Assembly: GCF_035582795.1 (NCBI RefSeq)
Contig: NC_134367.1
Span: 108,424,062 to 108,488,061 of the forward strand
DNA from: Mycteria americana
Taxonomy: Eukaryota; Chordata; Aves; Ciconiiformes; Ciconiidae
Reading direction: 5' to 3'
Length of the DNA: 64,000 bases
Shown piece after piece: positions 39,673 to 51,200 of the stretch. The notes under the pieces were generated by a model that was not told where the DNA came from, did not search any database, and saw nothing but the letters and a program-made list of their open reading frames with translations. The position numbers were made by a program, and so were the translations under genes. Numbering within the stretch: position 1 is the first letter of the stretch; each line of letters begins with the position of its first letter.

Positions 39673-42255
39673 TCAATGCGAGAGTGTTGCTACAGTCTGC
39701 AGCTCTATACCACTGGCTTTCCTTCGCACTTTTTTTTCCTTTAGAATTTGGCAAAAAAGGTTATTTAAAAACCAGTCTATATCTTGATAATCTTCAGGCC
39801 ACCGCAAATATCGGCTCCTTTGTAAAAAGTTTCTAATTGGTTTGTGTTTCGTTAGTTGATATTGAGAAAGTGACCCAACCACTACCATAATGAGGACATC
39901 TTTCAGATCACAAAAGTACCTGCTCTGGGCAAAATTAAAGGCTTCCACACACCACCCATCTTTGAGAAACTGCCTGGTCACAATGCAAATTGTTTTCCTG
40001 CTGTTCCAAATGGCATCACGAATATTGTTGATATGTTCTTCCCCAGGCAAGAAATCTCTTTCCTCAAAGCACAAGGTAAATCTGTTTTTATCAGAATACT
40101 GTGAATCCAGGTGCTTTAGCAAGGAATTTTGGACCCATTCAAAGTCATTTTTGCTGTAGCACAAATATGCATCATATCTGTATTCACTTTTATCTGCTAC
40201 TTGTGGATGGCTGTCTATAATTTTTTTGGCGATAGTTTTATACCAGACAAAACAAATCCCCCGACAGCGAGTAAAAATGATGACTGCCATCAGAAACATC
40301 AGAAGAGTGACAGAGGTGAAGACAAATACTGAGAACCTGAGTGTCTGCTGGAGTTCATCTTCACTGCAACCATCATATGTCAGAGACGACAGTGGTACCC
40401 CTGCAAATGCAGGTGGGTATACACAGTACCTGTCAGATTGTGAGCCAGCTAGGGTTACATTGGTTTCATTTAGCCACACTAGTAGGCTCTTTAAAGTACA
40501 ATCACAGACATAATTATTGTGTGTTATATCCAGAATACTCAAAGTCATAAAGACTTCAGGCTCAGGGGAAAAAAGCTGGTTTCCAGATAAGTTTAGGTTT
40601 CTTAGGCTTTGTGGAAAAAGCCCGGGAGAAAGGTGAGACAATAGGTTGGAAGCTAGATTAAGTGTTTTTAGAGATGTTAGACCTCTAAAAATCTCCTGTG
40701 GAAGAGCACTAAGGTAGTTGTTATTCAGATGTAGAACCTGAAGTTTGGACAGCGCCCTGAACACATCCAAACATAAATCTCTCTCCCACACAAGCTGTAA
40801 CATATTTTCGCCTAGATCCATATAGACTAACTGATTGTTTTCTACAACATTATCACTTTTCACACAGTAAGAGAAGCGATTCTGTTTTAAGAAGATATAC
40901 TGCACATCTGGAACTTGGAAAAGAATATACAGGTCACCCAGGTTTGCCAACCAATTTCTTTCTAATTCAAGGTATGTTGCTGCTATTGCTGTGCCAGCTA
41001 CAGACATTAGCTTATTGTCACCTAAAAAGGCAGAGGTCAGATGTGGAAAGGAAGGGAGTTTTTTAATGGCATTGTCTCGGAGATCAATTATTTTCAGACT
41101 TACTAAGTTACGGAATGATTTTTCACCAATCATCCCGATATGATTTTGCTGTAAATCAATATACATTACACTATGTAGACCTTCAAAAGTATAATCATAC
41201 AACTCACCTAAAAGATTACCTGAGAGATTGAGAGTTTTTAAGTTTCCCAAGCCAAAAAATGCTTGCCTTTGGATTTGATTTATCTTGTTTTTGAAAAGGT
41301 TCAGCAATTCCAGATTACCAAGGCTTTGAAAGATTAAAGAGTTGAGAGAGAAAATGTAACCATCTGAAATATCAAGCAAACGAAGATCACTTCTTGCTAG
41401 TCCTGCAAATGTATCATCATCTGGATTTTTTAAATTATGAAAGCCAAATCCCGAACCCATTGTATGAGACTTAAATGTTAAAGAACCGATTTGAGTCCCT
41501 TTAATGGCTGTACAGAAATATTGGACTTTCTCTGTGCTCCAGCCATTGTCACTAAGGTCTAGTGAGTTAAACGTAATATTTCTGAAAGGATTTGGGCATT
41601 TGGCCCAGCCCATTTCATCCATCTTGTACAAATTATTAGAACCGAGGCTAAAAAATAAAAAGTGTTTTCCTTGGAAGCTGGTAAGATTGCTTTCACACAG
41701 GTTGGATATCTTGTTGAATTTCAGGTTCACAGTTTTCAAGACTGTTAGATTATAAAATAAGGGATGAGGCTGAAGTTTTGTGATTTGGTTCTTTGAAAGA
41801 TCCAATTCTTCTAATGAGCTCAAATCTTGAAAGTAACGCTCCTCCAGGATGGAATCTCCAAGGTAGTTCTGAAACAGACGGAGTACAGTCAGACTTCGCA
41901 GGCCCACAAAAGCATCAAGATCCAGGTGAAGAATGCTATTGAATCCCAGGTCTAAGACACGAAGGTTTGGCAGGTTCCTGAAAGCTCCTTTTCCTATGGT
42001 AACAGGATAGGCATACTGCATTCCGATTTCCAACACCACCAAGTGCTCCAGCAGTGGAAACGAAGTTGCAGTCACTTGTCTGATATAGTTGAAAGTTAGC
42101 AAAAACTTCACTGTATCCTTTGGCACAAGTGGAATATCTGTGAGGTTGCAGAAATAATATACGGAGACTTGGGCTTCCGAATAACAGCTTCTAAATGCAC
42201 ATGTATCACTTGCTAGTGATATTCCAAAGACAAGTATTAGCTGTTGATGTAACAT
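39673..42255 (-). CDS. TLR5: Toll-like receptor 5 (flagellin receptor), complete, 860 residues
   Basis: TLR5 is a type I membrane receptor that binds bacterial flagellin through its leucine-rich ectodomain and signals through MyD88 to NF-kB. Numbered from the chosen start: signal peptide about 1-17 (MLHQQLILVFGISLAS); N-terminal cap; leucine-rich repeats about 80-575; Cys-rich C-terminal cap about 580-631 (CDCTLKSLLVWLN); membrane helix about 640-663; TIR domain about 691-838. The TIR domain has box 1 YDAYLCYS at 694-701 and the BB loop RDFLPGE at 733-739, keeping the Pro. The tail LQTVAT resembles mammalian TLR5. Vertebrate TLR5 is about 860 residues, so length is normal. The frame runs 11 codons further upstream, but an acceptor (TTTTTTCACATAG, AG at 42263-42264) lies there, leaving a 7-base leader before ATG 42255-42253, with G at -3. 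All coding sequence is in one exon, as in other TLR5 genes. No frameshift or premature stop is seen. Confidence 0.97.
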   Translation of the reverse strand: MLHQQLILVFGISLASDTCAFRSCYSEAQVSVYYFCNLTDIPLVPKDTVKFLLTFNYIRQVTATSFPLLEHLVVLEIGMQYAYPVTIGKGAFRNLPNLRVLDLGFNSILHLDLDAFVGLRSLTVLRLFQNYLGDSILEERYFQDLSSLEELDLSKNQITKLQPHPLFYNLTVLKTVNLKFNKISNLCESNLTSFQGKHFLFFSLGSNNLYKMDEMGWAKCPNPFRNITFNSLDLSDNGWSTEKVQYFCTAIKGTQIGSLTFKSHTMGSGFGFHNLKNPDDDTFAGLARSDLRLLDISDGYIFSLNSLIFQSLGNLELLNLFKNKINQIQRQAFFGLGNLKTLNLSGNLLGELYDYTFEGLHSVMYIDLQQNHIGMIGEKSFRNLVSLKIIDLRDNAIKKLPSFPHLTSAFLGDNKLMSVAGTAIAATYLELERNWLANLGDLYILFQVPDVQYIFLKQNRFSYCVKSDNVVENNQLVYMDLGENMLQLVWERDLCLDVFRALSKLQVLHLNNNYLSALPQEIFRGLTSLKTLNLASNLLSHLSPGLFPQSLRNLNLSGNQLFSPEPEVFMTLSILDITHNNYVCDCTLKSLLVWLNETNVTLAGSQSDRYCVYPPAFAGVPLSSLTYDGCSEDELQQTLRFSVFVFTSVTLLMFLMAVIIFTRCRGICFVWYKTIAKKIIDSHPQVADKSEYRYDAYLCYSKNDFEWVQNSLLKHLDSQYSDKNRFTLCFEERDFLPGEEHINNIRDAIWNSRKTICIVTRQFLKDGWCVEAFNFAQSRYFCDLKDVLIMVVVGSLSQYQLTKHKPIRNFLQRSRYLRWPEDYQDIDWFLNNLFCQILKEKKVRRKASGIELQTVATLSH

Positions 42256-42262
42256 CACGAAT

Positions 42263-42285
42263 CTATGTGAAAAAAGTGAAAATAG
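42263..42285 (-). other. TLR5: Splice acceptor of the TLR5 coding exon
   Basis: On the minus strand a pyrimidine-rich tract (TATTTTCACTTTTTTCACATAG) ends in AG at 42264-42263, and the exon starts at 42262. It implies at least one upstream non-coding exon and fixes the start as the second in-frame ATG rather than the one at 42288. Confidence 0.8.
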
Positions 42286-45200
42286 CAAGCATTAATTCTG
42301 TAGTTGGCTATCTATGCAGTAAGTTGTAGAGCACGTTTAACAGTTGTAGAATAAAAAACTAATGTCACGCTGAAAATTGCGAGGGGGATTTGGGATTTAT
42401 CCTTTCTCTGAAGTCTAGCAGGCATCGTCTGATAGGCTGGCTCATCAGAAGATGGGTTCCAAAGAGATGCAAGCACGTCCTATGACCTGAAAAGTAATCC
42501 TCCTTTATGTACCTTAAGGGTGGCACCAAAACCCCACTAGGTAAGTGTGAAAATCTCGCCCTAGCTATTTAATTTGCATCATGGAACTGATAAAGCTGGT
42601 GTATTAGCTTAATTCCTTAATCAGTTATCCAAACAGGTTTAAACAGTTTGGATTACCAAAGTAAAGTGCCATCCAGTCATCTCAACAGAGCAGGCCAACC
42701 CTGCTCTTTCTGTGAGCGCTCTCCTTGTGAGGGCAATCACACTATTTGGAATTCAGGTTGCTGTCACACAGAAGTGCCTAACAGCCACGAATTTTTAAAA
42801 GGGGGACCTCTTTTGGGGCTTCTTGAGCCTCAGATTAACCCTGTGATGTGAAATTGTTCTTGAAAGGGTTGTAAAATAGTTTTGAAAGTATAGGCAGGAA
42901 CAAGGCTAACAGTGAAGGAAAAGAAAAAATGTGGTAGCCTGAAACTGTGCTGAAAAAGATTTCACATTTAATGAAAAACTACATTTCCTGAACTGTAAAT
43001 TCCTAAGTTATACAAAAAGGTCCACAACATAATTTATGCAGCTCACTGATGAATCCCTTTACTAATTTATTCCCACTCTGCATTTTCCTTGCATTATGCC
43101 ATCTGTCTGCCTGTCTCTCTCTTCATCTGAGACAAAAACTTCTTCAAAGGAAGGTCTTTTTTATTGAGCATGGTAAAGAACAGAGCAAATTATTAGCCCT
43201 AAAGTGGTTGTTTGTGTGCTGTAGTTTAAAAAAAACTTCTAAGATTGCAAACATCTACCTCTGCTTTTAAAAAAGCATTTATTGAAATGAAATGACAACC
43301 AGTGGAAGAATTTTTGTGACCTCTAGCACAATCTGCTTAAAAATTGGTACGTGTAAATCCTTGTGGACCAAACCCTCAATGGCCATCTAACGTCTGCAAA
43401 GTAAATCTGCTTCAGAGAGGAAAAAACATTGGGCTTTGAGCCCATAATTAAAAAGAGGTAAATCCCACTAATTATTATTATGATTTGAGCACACTGCTTC
43501 TTTAAAGCAGAAGTACAAAATTATACGCAGAATATCGCACTTGAACTAAAATCATCTTATGCTTGTTGCCATCAAAGTGATTTCTGGGAAATGAAAAAGT
43601 ACGTCAGTAGAAAGCACTATGCTATGCAAATAAGAAGTGAAAGAGCTAGCCATTTTTTAGAGACTATCTGCTAAATAGGAAGTCCAAGGATATTATAGTA
43701 CCATCGAATCTTATAACTGACACAATCTCACTATACCTAACATTTTTGGTGACGTTCTCAAAGTCACCGGATTATACTAAAACCTTAACTTTTAACAACT
43801 GTGACTACTAGGGTGAGTCTGCAAATTTTCACCCTACGGGCTCAAACACCAAGTGGGAGGCACACATACTTTGCAACTTAAAATCTTGTCATTTTTTTAG
43901 ACAATTTCTTAGTTTGGGGACAAGATCTGATTCTTGAAAGTAAAAGAGATTATGAATATAGAATAGAGTGCCGAATTCTGAAGTCCTGGCATTCAAAATT
44001 CATTCACATTTTGTCTCACTAAGGAATTTAGGATGTGCTGCAAAGATAAGCAAATTGCAGTCAGTGAGTATCAAAATTCTGTTAAGATATTTTAACTGCA
44101 TCTGTGGGCAATAATTCCTAGTACTAGAAAATAATTGTGTTTTCTACCCTCTTTTTTGACCTAGCATGCACTGTTAAAAGGGGATATTATAAACAGTAAA
44201 CTGTATAATGTTTGCCTTTGTGACTATAAAATGTTGTAGGTTATTAAAAAAGACACAACTAAACATACAGTAGGTCATTCAAGATCTTGTTTACGTTTTA
44301 CTTTTCTCTTTGCTTGAACCACGAAAACGAAACACCAAGTTTTCCTTTTATTATTTGTTAACTATTACAATGGTTCTTGTTGACACCATAATATGTTTAG
44401 CACAGTTTTAAACTACATTTATCTTTCAGACATTTACATTTCCATTCCTTGTATTTGCCCAAATGCTGGTTTTTAAAGCTTGGGCAAAATTACAGCATCC
44501 CCAAAAGCTGTAAAGACAAATAGCAAGTACTTTGGAAGTCAAAATTTAATAGACGTGTGTATCAACTTACCACAAGAAAAAGCTCAAAATGTTTAGAGTG
44601 GAAGAATTAGAAAACATCATTGTTTTTAAATTTTAAAATGTAGTTTTATTTTTATTATTAGAAAATAAGAAAATGGTGAAATATTTCTAGCCACCTTTGC
44701 TTTTACACTTATCTGCTTTTCCACGTTCTTGTAGTTTCTAACAATCTCTTAACAGTTGTTACACCCGAGGTTCCGCTCTGGTTTGGTGACAAGGAAGATT
44801 TCATTTGTAAACTCTTTGCTCCCTCAATTTTTTTCTGCATAAGTTACTACCTTTTCCCCCGAATCTTGGCCCTCCATGAGCAGGAGGAGGATGCTGACAG
44901 TAAGTAATGCCTCTTACTGGTCTCATGAGGACAGCAAAGATTTTTAATTTAACAGAATCCCTCCACGTAGCATTTTATACAACCCTTCGGCAGTGCACAT
45001 TAGCACCTAAAACCTTTTGGGAAGAACATTCTTCCCACAAAATGATGATCATCCCATTCAGTTACGTGCCTGTGCATGGACATGGAGATGAAGGGATGTG
45101 TAAATGCTTCATTCATTATTGAAAACTGGAGCAATGAAGTTTAGAGAACCAGAGCTCAGCGTGTGAGATTGTTTCCTTGCATGTCAGACAGGGTAAGCGG

Positions 45201-48200
45201 TAAAGGGAAGGGGAAAAGTAGGAGGCGGAGGAAAAATGCAGCAAATGCTTTTGGGATGGAAAGTCCTAAGCAGGGTATGTTTCTGAGCAATGGAAAGAAC
45301 TTTGACAGTGCAGGGTGGATATTCTACCTAGATCTAAAGGCAGCAAGTGAGTGCATACAGAATGCAAATACTCTACCTCTGGTCTCAGCCTCCTCAGGAA
45401 GTGTGCGTCTGGATCAGGGAAGGCTGATGCAGATGCCTTGAGTCGTCTGGGACTGACCTACACTATTGTACTAACTTTTTTTAAAACTCAGTTTTGTTAA
45501 CTTGGTTTTAAATCACCTAGAAACCTCCACTAGCACAGCAAAAAAGGAAGGGAACTGACTACCCGAGAGTGGATGTTGCAGTAGTGCCTGTCCATCTCAG
45601 CACAGCTGTGTACACCTTAGGACATCCACAGAGGCTGTCAGTAAGCAGGGCCTGAAGTACAGCTGAAGAGGAGGACTAAGACTGTCTTCTTTTCGATGTA
45701 CACAAGCCAGGAAAGAAGTTAGAGTAACAACTCTCTCATGGAGAGTTAGAAAGCACTTGCCATTCCCCTTTCCACACCCCCAACAAAAATGCACTGGAGT
45801 CCACATAAATAAAGAACGGGTTACATACCCTATTTTTGTCCTTGCTGACAGCCAAGAGTATTTGCTTGTTTTTTAAGAGAGTGATCTGAAAGGAAAATTT
45901 CGGTCTCAGAAGTGGTTTTGTGCAGCATTCAGTAGCATGCTTACTCTCTTCAGCAACCTCCCATGTTTCCGCCACATAACCCTAGGTCAAATATGAACCA
46001 GCACATGCCAGTGGAAGTGAACAGACGTGTACCGTATGTGCTTATGAAAATGAGCAGCGGGCCTAAATGGTTCTCAGTTATCAGCCATAGGTTTTGGGGA
46101 ACCAAGCAGCAAAGGTACTCGCTATCTGGGTGGACTCTAGAGAAGACCAGTCTGCTATAATCAACAGTAAGATTTAAAGAGTTTAAAAATCTTTTCAATA
46201 CCCTATTGCAGTGACCATGATATCCTCCTAAGGACATTTTTCTTAGATGATGCCTCAGTCAGCCAGAGGAATTGTGTACCCACCACAAGCACAGATTGCT
46301 TGAAATAATTCCACAAAAATGAAGTCCTGTGACCAGGAATACCGGTCATTTAGGCGTTTGGGATGTGGTCAGTGGATAAAAAGGTAAAGACAGAGGTAAA
46401 GCTGGTAAATTTTTCATTATCTACACCAAAAAAAAAAAAAAAAAGTAAATTTTTTGCTCATGCTAATTTTCACAAAACCATCCAGGCCATGTTCTGTAGG
46501 TCACTGAATCACAGATGAGTAGGGTATATATATAATAAAGGTAGCAGTATCTTTTGATGAGTGTGTGAGAATCTCATCTCTAATTGCTGCAAGCCTGCTT
46601 CAGGATTAAGGATTAAGGGATAAACATTAATCCTACTGCCAAGTTGGAAGGCTTTTTTTCCCTTTAGCTCCATAGCTAAGGGCCTTGCTGTTTGGACAGC
46701 AAGATGTGAGAGCCTGTGTGAGTGCTGCTGTTATCCTGATGTCTTTCTGTGAAACACCACTAGTTGTCACAGGTAGCACAAAAGCTCCCCAGAGAAAGGG
46801 AAGAAAGAAAGATAGGATTAAACAACTTCAGGGAGTATTTCTTGCCTGTAAAATCAATGCATAGAAGATAGTCCTCTTTTCTCCCCTCTATACCCAAAAA
46901 CATTAGGTACTGAAGAGACAAAGACCATCTTAATTGTTCCTTATTATTTTTTTCTATAGTGAGATGGGTTTGTGTACAAAATTACACTGATTTAACTTAA
47001 AATTCGATACACACCCTGCTTTCATCATCAGTGTACAACTTTTCTTGTGAATGTTTTGAAAATAAATTTAAGCCAACTTCTATATGTCCAGAGTCCAGCT
47101 AACTGAACAAAGACTGTTTTATATTCATCTGACCTAAACTACACTGAGTTTGCAGCAGTGTTTATGAATAAGTTTCTAGACTGACCGGTGCCACACTTTT
47201 GCTTTCTGGCAAATTCTAAGATTTGAAATAATTTCCCGGTTTCAAATCTAATCAGCAATAGATGTTTCTGTGTAGAAAATCATGTAATTTCAAATGTTTT
47301 GCTTCTGATTGTTAGATACTAATATAAACACATTCTTGCCAACTTCTGTCCCTCTTTTACGTTCCCAGAGTAGCTGTCCTGCCTGATAGGGATGGACACA
47401 TTTACAGTTGTGATATAATGAATTGGGGGTCCAGCCCATACACAGCTTCCGAATTCTACTTGAAGTAGTTATGCTCTTAGCATGAAATCATTCTGGCGTA
47501 CTGTGCCTCTACATGGGATCCAACATTACTGACAAAGGTTGCAGGATGTCTTTCCCAGACCAGAAACAACAGTCAGCTGTTAAATCCTGTTGGGACAAGG
47601 GACTAACCAATTCCTGGAAGAGTTAGTTAACCCCAGATCTTTCTGCCAGAAGCTGGCAAAGTGCAGCACTCAGTATCAATAAAGAAATCAGCTGCAGGTA
47701 ACAAAGCACATGGGCACGAAAGAGCCACTGGGAAAGGGAAACAATGAACAGGAGGAGTTTGGAACCTTTAGGTAAGTGAGGACATTTTTGCTTAGTTTCA
47801 GGTTAAGCCTGACTCAGTACAGATAATCTCGGCTAGGAGGATTCTCAGATTTCAGAGGGCTCTTGATTCAGTCCACAAGTTCTGGAACAAGAATCTCGAC
47901 AAAGTCAAAGAAATCCTTCCTTTCTTCTCTCCTCCTTCCTCTTCCAAACTCAGTTTACTTTTGAGAACAAATGTTAGGAAAATGTTCATGTCCTGATAGT
48001 ATTAAAGTTTATATACCTGATCTTTGTACATCTGTAACTGATCTTTGGCCATGTTGCATATAAGGTGCTTGGAACAGCTCCAGGAAAGGTGTTAGGTTAG
48101 ATACAACAGTCTATTACCACTCAGCCATGCTGACAGGACAAAGCTGAGCTGTAAGAGACAAGGAAACACACGTACAGCTTGTTGGCAGTTAGGGCCGAAA

Positions 48201-51200
48201 TGGTCTCTCACAGTTTAGCAGTATGGGACAGCTGAGCCAACGCAGAAGTGCTGCAGGAGCCTATGCGAGACAACTCCTGACCTGAGAGTTGGTATGTCAA
48301 TGAATGATCTCAGTTCCCATCTCCATCTTCTTTTCTTCAGTCCCTTTCTCTTTTCACTATACTTCGGCTTCGGCATGGACCAAGTGCACCAGCATATAAA
48401 GGGGGTTTAACTCCTACATTAGTATGACCTACTGCATCTGTCCTCTCTACATTGCTATTTAGTCTGGAGGTAAAGGTAAGACTTAAGTTATCTGCCTGGG
48501 GAATTTTGGATGTTAGCTGCCCAGTCAGAAAAGTAATCCCCAATCAAAGTCTCAGAATGAAGACTAGAAAGCATGCACAAACCTAACGCAGCCCATGCAC
48601 AATTATGTGCCCTATCCCTGGTACATGGCTAGTGCAGGTCCTGTCTTATTTGGATTGCACTGACCCCTCTGTGGAAACACCCAAACAGAATGAAGCAGAC
48701 TTGGGGGGGGGAGGGAAAAAAACCCAGGAGAATAACAAGGAAATCCCACTGCAAACAATGGAAACTTGTCTCTGTTGTGTATATGTCACGGGGCTGAGAC
48801 TTCCTCTAAAGTATCTAGAACAGTTGGGCTGGTTACCTGTAACAGTCAAGTTTTCCGAGAATGGGTCAAAGCTATTGAGGCTAGAGGCTGTAACTTTGGA
48901 AACTGGTACCTCAAAGTGGAAGGAGATGCTAAAAGAAGAACTGAGGAGTTAACTATAGTTCTCCAATTCCACAAAATAAGGGCGATACTGACTGGGTGCA
49001 ACATTATGCCAGAAGCATGTACTGACAAAGGGAAGTAGAGGACGGTAACATCAGTTGCTAATTCTGTACTCAACACTGGGCTCTAAAGGTGAAGGCTGGT
49101 TATGGATTTTAGCTAAACTAGCGTTTTGGATTAAACAACCAAAATCAAGCAAGCAATGTTCTATTCTGAAATAATTCAAGGATTTTATCTTCCAACACCT
49201 GCTCAGCAAAAAAAACCTCACCGCTCTTGCATTCTTGTTTGCACAGCCAAGCTTCTGCAGGAGAGATATAAGGTACTGTTACCTAACATACTCATGTGCT
49301 TATATAGCCTCGTGGTTAAAGCAGTTTCCTTGAGTGAGAACCCAACTGAAGCTTCTGAAACTGAGGATGGCTAAGTACTCAGGTCTTCCACTTCCTTTAA
49401 TGGTCTAACTGGGTCATAATATCAAAGATCTCTCCTTTCCTTTGCTAAAGTTTGAAAGAAAATGACCATGGCTAGTATGCCCTGCACTAGACTCAAAGCT
49501 GCAGCTCTACTAGACATGCTCCATGCAGGCTCTCCCGAGGAGGCCTGCTTGGGGCCATGTTCTTCATATTGGTCTCCACAACATCTGCAATCACTGTTCA
49601 AGGCTCCTCACCCTGGGGTGCTCCTGCGCAATAGCTTACATGTACTGGGAGCAGCAGCAGAAATGGTGGTGCCATGTGGGTTTATGACTGAAGGAAGGGC
49701 CTTTTGCATCAGATTTTGGGGACCTGGCTGCCTAAAATCTACTGAAATTCACCTGAATAGACAAATGTGTCTCAATCTCATTCTTCAATTCTTGGTTCCC
49801 TTCCTGCCATCCAAATGAAAGAGCCTCCCTGTTCAGTTTTCCCTATATATTCACATGTCATAATTCTGTAGGGAATTGAGAGTCATTCCTACTTCTTGGA
49901 GAAAGTGCAGAACAAGTAAAATACCCTCATCTAATACCCTAATATCATTAGTCTTTTCTTCACTCATAGCAACAATTATGGGCATCTTTCCCAGAGGCTG
50001 GTGATACACACTGACTGTGAAAGACTATTTGTATTTGGTGCTTGGTAAAATTTGTCAGAAAAAACCCCAAAGACCTTCAAAGAGCACCCTTTCTCTTTTA
50101 ATCTAACAGAAAGCCTACTGACAAGGAGTTTGTAATATTTATCTAGGCCATTAAAAAGATCTTGAAAGATATATCACAAACAGTAAGCCTTTGTTCTTAG
50201 GCTGGCCACATGAAGGCCAACTGCTATTGTGAAAATTTGTATTGCTGCTGTTATCTGATTAGATCAAATCCACTTACTGAAACAAAAATAAAGCTCCAAG
50301 TTTTTGCCCAGGCTCTAAGCCATCATAATATATGCATTTGTGCTCATAAAAAGCTGTGCAGTGTAAACACACTTTTCTTCATGGGGCCCCTCTAGCCAAT
50401 TACAATCTAAAAAAGAAATAATTTCATTCATCAGATGATTAATGAATGTGCCCCTTCGCACCCACTCAGCCTCTCCCTTAAGTTGCTGGGATGCTTAACT
50501 CAAATATAGCATTTTCCAACATAAAATCAGGAAGCATGTTATAAGGCAAGTGAGTACTGTGACAGTTCCTATCATTGATGGGGAAAACCTAAGACAATAA
50601 GGCATTTAATGACCTGACAGAGCAGAAGGACCGTAAAAAACAGCCACTGGTTTGGGCAATCAGAAGCTACCTATGGGATGTAATGATCTAGTTCCTGTTC
50701 ATCATCTAGATTTATTTGTTTATATGTATTTGTTTTGATATCCCTCAGATTATATGATGAGATGTGGACACACAAAGACAGTGCGAGTCCTCTATTCTTA
50801 TTATATTATAACAGTTCTTTAAAAGAAAGCAGTCTCCAGAAGGATGGGAAAATAAACTTGAAAGGATAGACTAAAACATGCTCTGGGCTATTTCTCTGGG
50901 GGGCACGAGTAAACTGGATAGGCACAGGGAGGGTGCCGTAGCCCCAGACTCCAGCCCCTGGCCCCAGCTCAGTTGTTTTTAGCCGCTAGCACTGTTTCGA
51001 GTGTCTCCCCTCCTGAGCAGAGCCAGCCTGCTCTTTTCCCTGCCTGAGCAGCCAGCTGGGCTGCTTGTTCCAGTGAAGTGCCCCAGTGCTGGGCACTGGT
51101 CCGTCTGCCAGCCCCAGGCAGACCAGGCTCCACTGCCCCTGTGTCGGACAGGGGATGACGAAGGCAGAGCGCGCCTCCAGTTAGGCTTGAGAAGAGGACC

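Noticed and set aside
39414..39836. 140-codon + strand frame
   Set aside because: It overlaps the 3' end and flank of TLR5 in antisense and has no recognisable domain.
42256..42288. Upstream in-frame ATG for TLR5
   Set aside because: It lies in the pyrimidine tract and acceptor before the exon. The next ATG starts a normal signal peptide.
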